DNA of 64,000 nt from Azospirillum brasilense (GTDB lineage: Bacteria > Pseudomonadota > Alphaproteobacteria > Azospirillales > Azospirillaceae): positions 62,001 through 126,000 of the forward strand of contig NZ_QOKV01000006.1 in NCBI RefSeq assembly GCF_008365405.1, given 5' to 3'. The notes beneath the pieces are model-generated. The model made no database searches, was not told where the DNA came from, and worked only from the letters and a program-made list of their open reading frames with translations. Each line of letters begins with the position of its first letter. Position 1 is the stretch's first letter. This document shows positions 25,987 to 33,627 of this stretch, piece after piece. Position numbers and translations under genes: made by a program.

Positions 25987-26796
25987 ATGCGGGCAGCGAT
26001 TCTTCTGGCGGGCATGCTGGTGGCCGGCACGGCCATGGCGGCGGACACCAGCGGGGAGGCCGCCAAGCCCGCGGACTGCGCCGGGGAGACTCCGCTGGCA
26101 CTGCTGCTGTGCCGCGACGCGTCTCTGGTGGCCTCCGCCGACAAGCTCGATTCGGCGGTGCGGGCGCTGACCGAAGAGGCCGGGAAAGCGGGTGAGGAGG
26201 CGGTCGCCGCCGGCCAGCGCGCCTGGGTCCAGCGGCGGGACGCCGCCTGTCCGGTCGCGGAAACCGATCTCGCCGACCCGAAGAAGAGCAAGGACCGCGC
26301 CGCCTGTCTGGCACGTCAGATGGCTGACCGCAGCAAGGCGCTCGAATCGGAACTGGCCGCCCGCCGCGCCCCGGTGGCCGACGAACCGCTGACCGTTTCC
26401 GCGTCCGCCCCGCAGCGCCCGGCTCCAACCAGTCTCCAGGGCCAAGCGAAGCCTGCCTCGGCGAAGCGCATGGTGGGCGTGCCGGCTCTGACCGGCCGTT
26501 GGGCCAAGGCCGATCCGGCCACCCGGACGCCGATCGACGATTGCCGAACCTCCTACCTGGAGATCACCGGCGACGGCGCCTTCGGCCTGCATGACCCGCG
26601 CATTGCCGCTTTTCCGCTGGAAGGACCGCTGGCACCCGGCGAGGGCGACGTGGCGGAGGGTCTGTCCTTCGGCGGGGAGGAGGGGTTGCCGGAGGGCACG
26701 CTGCGCCTGGACGCCGCCGACGTGCCGAGATTCGACCGCCTGTTCGTGACGCTGGATCAACCGGCCTTCGGCGCCACCTTCGTCCGCTGCCGCTGA
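25987..26796 (+). CDS. LprI-like exported protein
   Basis: This 269-aa exported protein has a signal peptide (residues 1-19, ending MAA). Residues ~28-105 match the DUF1311/LprI lysozyme-inhibitor pattern: paired Cys residues, LLCRDASLVASADKLD and the hallmark QRAWVQRRDAAC. The remaining ~160 residues are not recognised. They contain another Cys pair (DDCRTS and FVRCR at the C-terminus) that could form a disulfide. It is probably periplasmic. It lies 13 bp after the 25047 gene and may be co-transcribed with it. Confidence 0.7.
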   Translation: MRAAILLAGMLVAGTAMAADTSGEAAKPADCAGETPLALLLCRDASLVASADKLDSAVRALTEEAGKAGEEAVAAGQRAWVQRRDAACPVAETDLADPKKSKDRAACLARQMADRSKALESELAARRAPVADEPLTVSASAPQRPAPTSLQGQAKPASAKRMVGVPALTGRWAKADPATRTPIDDCRTSYLEITGDGAFGLHDPRIAAFPLEGPLAPGEGDVAEGLSFGGEEGLPEGTLRLDAADVPRFDRLFVTLDQPAFGATFVRCR

Positions 26797-26812
26797 CGCC
26801 GGTCTCCGGGTC

Positions 26813-27751
26813 TCAACGGGCGAGCGTTCCCAGGCGCAAGCGCATGGTGCCGCTCAGTTCTTCGCCCGGTTCGAGACGGCGCAGGCCGGTGTCGGGTTGC
26901 TCGGGGTGGTTGACCGCGTCGGTCATGTGGGACACCGGCTCGACGCAGAGATAGCCCTCGCCCGGCGGGGCATAGACGATGAGATGGCCGAACGGTCCTT
27001 CGGTCTCGATCGACAATCGACGGTCGAGCGTCGGCCAGTCCAGCGCCGCCGCCCCGTCCCAGCCGGTGAAGCCGTTGTCGAGAACGGTCCGGTCCATGAC
27101 GATTCCGTCGGCAAAGGCCCAGCGGGATGGCACCGCGACGCGTTCCACCGGAAGGATGGTCGGTCCGTTCAGCCAGACGCCGCCGACCCGGGCGGTCAGG
27201 CGGGTGCCCGGCGGCTTCGGGAAATAGGGGTGCAGCCCAATTCCGGCGGGCATCGGCGTGTCGTCCTCGTTGACGAGGGAAAGGGTCAGGCTGGCTCCAT
27301 CCTCCTCCAACACCACCGTCTGCGTCGCGCGGTAACGCCAGGGCCAAGCGTCGGCAGGGTGCCGGAAAGCCATGCGCACGGCCGAGGCGCTGGCGTCCTC
27401 GACCGTCCAGGCGGCGCGCCAGCCATGGCCGTGGATGACGTGCGGATTGCCGTCGCCGTCGAGCGGGAGCCGCACCTGTCGCCCGTCGTAGCTGAATTGC
27501 CCCCCACCGATGCGGTTGGAGAAGGGCACAAGCGGGAAGCAGCCCATGTCGTTGGCCGAGCCGTGGCGCAACGCCCAGTCGGAAGCCGAGCGCAAGAGGT
27601 CGATCGTTTCGTCCGCGCCGTGCCAGGCGAGGCGCGCCACGACGCCGCCGCGCTGTGGGCACAGCGTGCATTCCAGGGATCCGTTCGCAGCGCTGCGATG
27701 CAGCGTAAGGGTGTGGGCGCCGATTCCCTGGTCCAACTCGACCTGTTCCAT
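26813..27751 (-). CDS. Aldose 1-epimerase family protein
   Basis: This 312-aa beta-sandwich enzyme of the galactose mutarotase family interconverts alpha and beta anomers of free sugars. The substrate-binding Arg/His regions are PFSNRIGGGQF and HVIHGHGW, and the catalytic Glu region is YLCVEPVSHMTDAVN. ATG 27751 (MEQVELDQG) has AGGAG 7 nt upstream and is preferred over the longer frame to 27859. No sugar catabolic genes are adjacent, so the actual sugar is unclear. Confidence 0.87.
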   Translation of the reverse strand: MEQVELDQGIGAHTLTLHRSAANGSLECTLCPQRGGVVARLAWHGADETIDLLRSASDWALRHGSANDMGCFPLVPFSNRIGGGQFSYDGRQVRLPLDGDGNPHVIHGHGWRAAWTVEDASASAVRMAFRHPADAWPWRYRATQTVVLEEDGASLTLSLVNEDDTPMPAGIGLHPYFPKPPGTRLTARVGGVWLNGPTILPVERVAVPSRWAFADGIVMDRTVLDNGFTGWDGAAALDWPTLDRRLSIETEGPFGHLIVYAPPGEGYLCVEPVSHMTDAVNHPEQPDTGLRRLEPGEELSGTMRLRLGTLAR

Positions 27752-27916
27752 CCGGATCTCCTGCCGGCGGTGGTTGGGCGCCGGTATCGGTTCGGGTATC
27801 GCACAGCCCGCAGGGGAAGGGAAGGGCAGGGCTGCGCGCAAAAGTGTGCGGCGGGCCACGCCCTATGGCCCCTTGCAACACCTTTGCGCAAACATTCTCC
27901 TCCGCCGTCGCGCAAC

Positions 27917-27941
27917 CGGGCCGTTCGGCCAAGTCGGCCCG
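27917..27941 (+). other. Inverted repeat upstream of the kinase gene
   Basis: CGGGCCG (27917-27923) and CGGCCCG (27935-27941) form a perfect 7-bp inverted repeat around an 11-nt loop in the divergent gap between the epimerase and kinase genes. A 10-bp palindrome TTTGCGCAAA lies about 30 bp upstream. Either could be a regulator site; nothing else identifies them. Confidence 0.35.
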
Positions 27942-28029
27942 CGTATACCGGCTGTTTACCGGATCGCGTGGATGATGACCAACCGTTCACGCCATCCGCC
28001 GCCGCGCCGATCCTGACCAAAGGCCGCCC

Positions 28030-30687
28030 GTGTCAATGCCCGCCTCCAGGACGCCCGCTTCCGCCGGGGCGGCCGGCCCCGCCGGCACGCTCGACGAGGC
28101 GGTGCTGTGCCAGACGCTCGCCGATCACCATGACGGGCCGGCGCGGATGGTCATCGGCATCGCCCTGCGTCCGCATCTCGACAGCCTCGTGCTGACCCCG
28201 ACGGAGCTGATCCACAGCAGCCGGCATCTGAAGGCGCTCCAGTCCAAGGCCACGCTGATGGAGTCCGCCCTGGGCCGGGTCGCCACGGTGCAGGCACGCC
28301 TCCCCGGCCAGGATGCCAAGGCCCGCCGCCGTGCGCTGGACCACGCGCTTTTCGAGACCATTGCGAAGGCTCGCGCCGCCCAACTCGCCTTCACCGGGCT
28401 GGGGCGGGGACGTTCCCTCATCGACCTCGTCCTGCGCAGCGCGCCGGGAAAATCGCCGACCGGCGACGCGGGGTTCGATTTGCGCGCAGCGGTTTGCCTG
28501 GAGCTTGAGGACTGCCGGACTTGGTCGTCGAAGCTCGACGCTCTGATCCAGCTGTTTCCGGCGGAGCGGCAGGACGCCTTGTCCACCGCTCTGGACGAGG
28601 TGATCGGCGACGTGCTGGCCTCGCCCGCCGCGACGCAGGAGCTGTTCGGAAACACGCCGGCCGGCGGGTCGCCGCTGGTGAGGCTGTGCGACCTTCTGTT
28701 CGGGCGCGTGCCGATGGAGGCGTCCGGGCCGAATCGGCTGGGCGTTCTCAACGGCCTGTTCCGCCAGGGGCGCTTGCCCGCCGCCCGCGACATGGTGCTG
28801 GAGCGCATCCGGCGCCAGTTGCGCGCCCCACAGCCGCTCGGGCGCGGCACGGCGGAGCAGGAAGCCGACCTGCTGCGTGCGCTGATGGGGCATCTGCTGT
28901 CCCCGGCTGGACTGACCGGCGGGTCCGCCATGGCCGATGCCTTGACCATCCGCTATTCCCGTCGGTTGGAACAGGGCGGGGCGAGCGCCTACCGGCGTTC
29001 CCTCGTGGGTCTCAGCGAAACGCAACCGGACCTGATCTGCCGGATCCATTATCTGACCGCCGTCTCCGCGGTGCCCGCCGCGGAGCGGCACATGGGCGAG
29101 ATCGTGGACGCGCTGGACGCCGCGCTGAAGAACGAGCTGCTGGTGGAGAACATGGTGCTCCAGACGCCCGATACGGCGCTGGTGCGGCAGGCCCTGACCG
29201 GCGCGGTGGAGGCCGTCCGAGGCTCGGCCATGGCGGAGTATGACCGGGAGCGGATCGCCGCCCGTGCGGCCTCTGTGGTCGACGAGTTTGCCCGGCGGGG
29301 CCGGCTCGTCCAGCGACTCCGTCAGACCGAACCGCTGCCGCGCCGCCGGATCATCCGTCTGGCGGAACTGGCCTGTTCCGGTCTGATCGCCGACGACGGG
29401 GCGCTTTCGGTCCTGCGCCAGCACATTCTGGAGACGGTCCGCCAGCCGCAGTTCCAGGCCGAACTGGCCGGCTCTCAAGGCGACGACATCGCCCAGGCGG
29501 AGGTCCGCCGCCTGTACGAACTGCTCGACCGCTTGAGCCAGATGCCGTTGCCCTCGGCCAAGCCGTCGTCCCGGCGCGACCAGACGGCGGCGCGGTCCGC
29601 CTTCGAACCTTGCGGCGCGACGGCGCTGCCCACCGTCGTGGCTCCGCAGGTCCGCAGCATCGCCCTTCCGGTGAGCGCCGCCGCAGTGACGATGGAGGCG
29701 CCGTTGGCCGGCGCCGCCGCGTCGGGTCTGTGCCCGGCCTGCTTCGTGCCGAAGGCTCCGCGCGACGTGTGCCGGGATTGCGGCTACCCGGTCCGGGTGC
29801 CGAACCGCAACGGGGTCCATCTGCTTCCGGGAACGCGGCTGCTGGGCCGCTATCTGGTGGGCCGTGTCCTGGGGCAGGGGGGCTTCGGGGCAACCTATCT
29901 CGGCTGGGACGAACGGCTTCAGATCAAGGTCGCGGTGAAGGAGTTCTATCCGGCCAATCTGGTGTCCCGCGTCGTCGGATCGCCGGGGATCGCTCCCTTC
30001 TCCGACGAGCATGCGGAGAGCTTCTCCGCCGGACTGGCGAAGTTCCTGGAGGAGGCGCGGATGCTCGCCCGCCTGCGGGAGGTCAAGGAGATCGTCAGCG
30101 TCCAGGACTTCTTCGAGGAGAACGAGACCGCCTACATCGTCATGGAGCTTCTCGACGGGCGGACCCTGAAGCGGCATGTCTCCGAAAATGGCGGGCGGAT
30201 CGCGGCGCGTCAGACGCTGACCCTGCTGTCACCAATCATCAAGGCGCTGCACGCCGTGCACGAGCAGGGTCTGATCCACCGCGACATCAGCCCCGACAAT
30301 ATTTTCCTCACCAGCTCCGGCGACCGCAAGCTGCTGGATTTCGGTGCCGCGCGCCACGCCGCGGGAAAGAGCGCCGACCTGACGGTGATCCTGAAGCCGG
30401 GCTACGCGCCGCCCGAACAATACGCGCCGGATGGCAAGCAGGGGCCTTGGACGGACGTCTACGCGCTGTGCGCCACCGCTTACTTCGTGCTGACCGGCAA
30501 GACACCGCCCGACGCCACCAGCCGCTTCATGAGTGACCGGGTGCCCCGTCTGGCCGAAGGCGGCGCCACAGTGCCGCCCGGGTTCGAGAAGGTCCTGTTG
30601 AGCGGCCTGTCGATGCGTTGGCAGGACCGTCCCCGCAGCATGCGGGATCTCCTGGTGGCGCTGACCGGGGCGATGAACGGGTCGTGA
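28030..30687 (+). CDS. Ser/Thr protein kinase with zinc ribbon and long helical N-terminus
   Basis: The product is 885 aa. Residues ~1-550 are mainly helical and not recognised. A zinc ribbon with two CxxC pairs (CPAC and CRDC) lies at ~568-588. The Hanks-type kinase domain spans ~600-880: glycine loop GQGGFGATY (~615), Lys in VAVKEFYP (~637), catalytic loop HRDISPDN (~750), LLDFGAARH (~767) and APPEQY. The catalytic loop reads HRDIS rather than HRDLK. No membrane segment is seen, so it is cytosolic. The GTG at 28030 and ATG at 28036 are both possible starts. No phosphatase or obvious target lies nearby. Confidence 0.85.
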   Translation: MSMPASRTPASAGAAGPAGTLDEAVLCQTLADHHDGPARMVIGIALRPHLDSLVLTPTELIHSSRHLKALQSKATLMESALGRVATVQARLPGQDAKARRRALDHALFETIAKARAAQLAFTGLGRGRSLIDLVLRSAPGKSPTGDAGFDLRAAVCLELEDCRTWSSKLDALIQLFPAERQDALSTALDEVIGDVLASPAATQELFGNTPAGGSPLVRLCDLLFGRVPMEASGPNRLGVLNGLFRQGRLPAARDMVLERIRRQLRAPQPLGRGTAEQEADLLRALMGHLLSPAGLTGGSAMADALTIRYSRRLEQGGASAYRRSLVGLSETQPDLICRIHYLTAVSAVPAAERHMGEIVDALDAALKNELLVENMVLQTPDTALVRQALTGAVEAVRGSAMAEYDRERIAARAASVVDEFARRGRLVQRLRQTEPLPRRRIIRLAELACSGLIADDGALSVLRQHILETVRQPQFQAELAGSQGDDIAQAEVRRLYELLDRLSQMPLPSAKPSSRRDQTAARSAFEPCGATALPTVVAPQVRSIALPVSAAAVTMEAPLAGAAASGLCPACFVPKAPRDVCRDCGYPVRVPNRNGVHLLPGTRLLGRYLVGRVLGQGGFGATYLGWDERLQIKVAVKEFYPANLVSRVVGSPGIAPFSDEHAESFSAGLAKFLEEARMLARLREVKEIVSVQDFFEENETAYIVMELLDGRTLKRHVSENGGRIAARQTLTLLSPIIKALHAVHEQGLIHRDISPDNIFLTSSGDRKLLDFGAARHAAGKSADLTVILKPGYAPPEQYAPDGKQGPWTDVYALCATAYFVLTGKTPPDATSRFMSDRVPRLAEGGATVPPGFEKVLLSGLSMRWQDRPRSMRDLLVALTGAMNGS

Positions 30688-30713
30688 CGACCCGGAGGAA
30701 CGGGACGGGAAAC

Positions 30714-30774
30714 GGGGCGGCGCGCGGTTTCACCGCCCCAATCACCTGAACAGGACCGCCGCGAACGGCGATCC
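30714..30774. terminator. Two hairpins between kinase and cyclophilin genes
   Basis: GGGGCGG/CCGCCCC (30714-30720 with 30733-30739) and GGACCGCCG/CGGCGATCC around CGAA (30753-30774) lie between the convergent genes. The second is followed by CTTTCCC on the plus strand and could end kinase transcription. Both have only weak T-runs. Confidence 0.45.
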
Positions 30775-30788
30775 TTTCCCCGGCGCCG

Positions 30789-31340
30789 TTACTTGGCGTC
30801 GGCGGCGACCTGCATCTTGACGATCTTGTCCGGGTCGCTGACCTGACCGTTGCGGGACTGGCTGCCCTTCTTGATCTTATCGACGAATTCCATGCCTTCG
30901 ACGACCTTGCCCCAGACGGTGTACTGCTTGTCCAGGAACGAAGCCGGGGCGAAGCAGATGAAGAACTGGCTGTCGGCGCTGTCCGGGTCCGGCGTGCGGG
31001 CCATCGACAGCGTGCCGCGGACGTGCGGCTCGTTGCTGAACTCGGCCTTCAGCTTCTTGCCGGAGCCGCCGGTGCCGGTGCCGGTCGGGTCGCCGGTCTG
31101 GGCCATGAAGCCGTCGATCACGCGATGGAAGACGACGCCGTTGTAGAAGCCCTGACGGGTCAGCTCCTTGATGCGGGCGACGTGGTTCGGTGCCAGGTCG
31201 GGGCGCAGTTCGATGACCACGCGGCCGTCCTTGAGGTCGAGATAGAGGGTGTTTTCCGGATCCAAGGCCTTGGCCTCCCCCTGAGCGAAGATGAATGTGG
31301 CGAACAGTGCCGCCATGAGAATGCGCGTCCACCGCAACAT
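30789..31340 (-). CDS. Exported peptidyl-prolyl cis-trans isomerase (cyclophilin)
   Basis: This 183-aa cyclophilin-type proline isomerase acts on folding exported proteins. A signal peptide (residues ~1-25) starts MLRWTRILMAALF and ends near GEAKA. The catalytic core shows FHRVIDGFMAQTGDP, SMARTPDPDSADSQFFICF and VWGKVVEGMEFVDKI. ATG 31340 is preferred over 31403 because it gives a clean signal peptide. It is probably periplasmic. It is divergent from the ydbH operon. Confidence 0.92.
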   Translation of the reverse strand: MLRWTRILMAALFATFIFAQGEAKALDPENTLYLDLKDGRVVIELRPDLAPNHVARIKELTRQGFYNGVVFHRVIDGFMAQTGDPTGTGTGGSGKKLKAEFSNEPHVRGTLSMARTPDPDSADSQFFICFAPASFLDKQYTVWGKVVEGMEFVDKIKKGSQSRNGQVSDPDKIVKMQVAADAK

Positions 31341-31576
31341 GCGAAACACTCCGATGTGCCGATTCCGCGGACGCGACCATAGGGGAAACCGGCGCCGATG
31401 CAAAGACGCCCTGCGGGGCTGCCTTCATCGGCGCCTGTCCGATCCGTTTCCGCCGCCGGCTCATCATTGTCCCAACGCTGCACGGTCGCGCCCCGGCCGC
31501 GATGGACGATAGACTGCCTTTCGGGTGTTCATACCCGAAAGAGACCGGCGGCGATTTCAAAGGCGAGGGGTGGGGC

Positions 31577-33019
31577 GTGCGGCAGCAAAGCGTGCGGCGG
31601 TTGAGACGATGGCTGGTGCTGGTGAAGCTGGTGCTGATCGGTGGCGCGGTCACCCTCGCCGTCCAGCACCGCACCGATCTGGCCGGCACCGCCGCCACGC
31701 AGGCGCTGCGCCGCGCCGGCTTCCCGGACGCCGCCGTGACGGTGACCGACCTGTCGGTGGAGCAGACCAGCGCCGTGGTCCGCCTGGACCGGCAGGGCAC
31801 GGTCGCTGGAACGCTCACCATCCGTCATCCGACGGACGCCCTTCTGGAGGGGCGAATCGAACGCCTCGATCTTGCGGACGTGCGCCTGAGGCTGGACGTG
31901 GCCAAGGACGGTGCCCTGCGCGTCGCCGGCTATCCATTGGCCGGTTCCGCCGGGGCGGGAAGCAACGGCGGCGCGGCGGGCGGTGGCGCCTTCGCGATTC
32001 CCATCGACACCATCCGGCTCGGCGATGCCGCGGTCACGCTGGCGACACCGCGGGGCACGGCCGGCGGGACGCTGCGTCTGACCATGACACGCGACGGCGC
32101 GATTCACCGCGGGCAGGCGACGCTGAACGCACCGGCCAAGGGGGTGCCGGCCCTGACCCACTGGACCGGTGCCGGGACCATCGCCGAGACGGTGGGCACC
32201 CTGACGGCCAAGGTCCGCTTCACCTGGGATGGTGCGGCCTTGAAAGCCCAGGGCGACCTGCTGCTCGCCGATCTCGCCGGACAGTTCGGGCCGGTCTCGG
32301 CCAGCGGGATCAACGGGGTGGTTTCCCTTCCCAGCCTGTTCCCCCCTGTGATCGCGCCCGGCCAGACGCTGGCGGTGAAGCTGCTCGATGTCGGGTTGCC
32401 GCTGACCGACGGCACCCTGCGCTTCGGCTATGGGGCGAAGGGCCGGCTGAACGTGGAGCGCGCCGAATGGCATTGGGCCGGCGGCGTGCTGCGGGCCGAC
32501 CCCTTCACCATCGACCCGGTGGCGCCGCGGGGAACGGTCACGCTGCGGGCGGAGCGCGTCCATCTCGGCCCCATGCTGGCGATGGTCGCCGTGGACGGGC
32601 TGGAGGCAAGCGGAACGGTCAGCGGGCGCCTGCCGGTGCGCATCGGAACGGACTCCGTCCATCTGGACGGTGGGCTGCTGGAGGCCGACGGTCCCGGCAC
32701 GCTGCGCTACGATCCCGAGAACCCTCCGGGCTTTCTGAAGGGCGAGGAGGGCAGCCCGACGGCCCTGCTGATGGGGGCGCTGACCGATTTCCGCTACGAC
32801 ACGCTGACCGCCACCGTGGACGGACAGGCGGGCGGAGAACTGGCGGTCGGCATCGCCATCCGCGGCTCCAACCCGGCATTCTACGATGGCTATCCGGTCG
32901 CGCTTAATCTTAAGGTGAGCGGCGCGCTCGACCGGATTTTGCGGCAGAGCCTGGACACCTACCGCATTCCCGAGACGGTGCGCGACCGCATGACGGAGTT
33001 CCAACGAAAGAATCCATGA
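31577..33019 (+). CDS. ydbH: YdbH-family intermembrane phospholipid transport protein
   Basis: This inner-membrane-anchored AsmA-like bridge protein is related to E. coli YdbH, which acts with TamB and YhdP in moving phospholipids to the outer membrane. A single N-terminal anchor (WLVLVKLVLIGGAVTLAV) is followed by repetitive beta-rich periplasmic sequence. GTG 31577 follows GAGGGG by 6 nt and gives 480 aa. ATG 31502 is possible but lacks a ribosome site and would add 25 unusual residues. It is shorter than E. coli YdbH (879 aa). The identity is supported by ynbE and ydbL directly downstream, overlapping each other. Confidence 0.82.
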   Translation: MRQQSVRRLRRWLVLVKLVLIGGAVTLAVQHRTDLAGTAATQALRRAGFPDAAVTVTDLSVEQTSAVVRLDRQGTVAGTLTIRHPTDALLEGRIERLDLADVRLRLDVAKDGALRVAGYPLAGSAGAGSNGGAAGGGAFAIPIDTIRLGDAAVTLATPRGTAGGTLRLTMTRDGAIHRGQATLNAPAKGVPALTHWTGAGTIAETVGTLTAKVRFTWDGAALKAQGDLLLADLAGQFGPVSASGINGVVSLPSLFPPVIAPGQTLAVKLLDVGLPLTDGTLRFGYGAKGRLNVERAEWHWAGGVLRADPFTIDPVAPRGTVTLRAERVHLGPMLAMVAVDGLEASGTVSGRLPVRIGTDSVHLDGGLLEADGPGTLRYDPENPPGFLKGEEGSPTALLMGALTDFRYDTLTATVDGQAGGELAVGIAIRGSNPAFYDGYPVALNLKVSGALDRILRQSLDTYRIPETVRDRMTEFQRKNP

Positions 33020-33282
33020 GACACACGGTTCGAAGCCGGCGCGTCCTGACCGCCGCACTGATCGCCGGAATGGGTGCCGGAATGGGCGCCTGCACCCCGA
33101 CCGTCAAGGTCGAGGCACCCGACAAGCCCATCGAAATCAATCTGAACATCCGGATCGAACAGGAAGTCCGCGTGAAGGTCGAACGCGACCTGGAAAAGGC
33201 CATCGCGGACGATCCGGCGCTGTTCGGCCTGCCGCCGGCCCAGGACCCCTTGGGCGCCGCGAAGGGAGGGAAGAAGCCATGA
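33016..33282 (+). CDS. ynbE: YnbE-like lipoprotein
   Basis: This 88-aa outer-membrane lipoprotein partners YdbH. The signal peptide ends in GMGAC, and the mature part holds the family core PDKPIEINLNIRIEQEVRVKV, a beta strand that in E. coli is thought to augment the YdbH bridge. It overlaps ydbH by 4 bp and ydbL by 4 bp, so all three are coupled. Confidence 0.85.
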   Translation: MRHTVRSRRVLTAALIAGMGAGMGACTPTVKVEAPDKPIEINLNIRIEQEVRVKVERDLEKAIADDPALFGLPPAQDPLGAAKGGKKP

Positions 33283-33614
33283 AACGCATGATTGCCGCCG
33301 CCGGACTGGTCCTGGCACTCGCCTTGTCGGGTCCCGTTCCAGCGCCGGCGCAGGATGCCCTGGGCGCCGCCAAGGCCGCCGGGCAGATCGGCGAGCGTCC
33401 GGATGGTCTGGTCGGGGCGGTCCCCGGCGCGCCGGCCACGGCGGCCCAGCTCGCCGAGCAGGTCAACGCCCAGCGCATAGCCCGCTACAGAGAGATCGCC
33501 GGCAGCAACGGAACCTCGGTGGATCAGGTCCAGGCCCTGGCCGGGAAGCAGCTGATCGAGCGGACCCCCGCCGGCCAGTATGTCCTTTCGGGCGGGCGCT
33601 GGGTCCGCAAGTAG
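33279..33614 (+). CDS. ydbL: YdbL-like periplasmic protein (DUF1318)
   Basis: The protein is 111 aa with a signal peptide (about residues 1-25, ending PAPAQ). The rest matches the DUF1318 layout: AKAAGQIGERPDGLVGAV, then VNAQRIARYREIA and a C-terminal GKQLIERTPAGQYVL. In E. coli YdbL modulates the YdbH-YnbE complex. It is the last gene of the coupled trio, 13 bp before the glycosyltransferase gene, which may belong to the same transcript. Confidence 0.85.
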   Translation: MKRMIAAAGLVLALALSGPVPAPAQDALGAAKAAGQIGERPDGLVGAVPGAPATAAQLAEQVNAQRIARYREIAGSNGTSVDQVQALAGKQLIERTPAGQYVLSGGRWVRK

Positions 33615-33627
33615 GCCACCCGCGGGC

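Noticed and set aside
31502..31576. Longer N-terminus for YdbH from ATG 31502
   Set aside because: It has no ribosome site and adds residues unlike an export or anchor region. GTG 31577 has GAGGGG in place.
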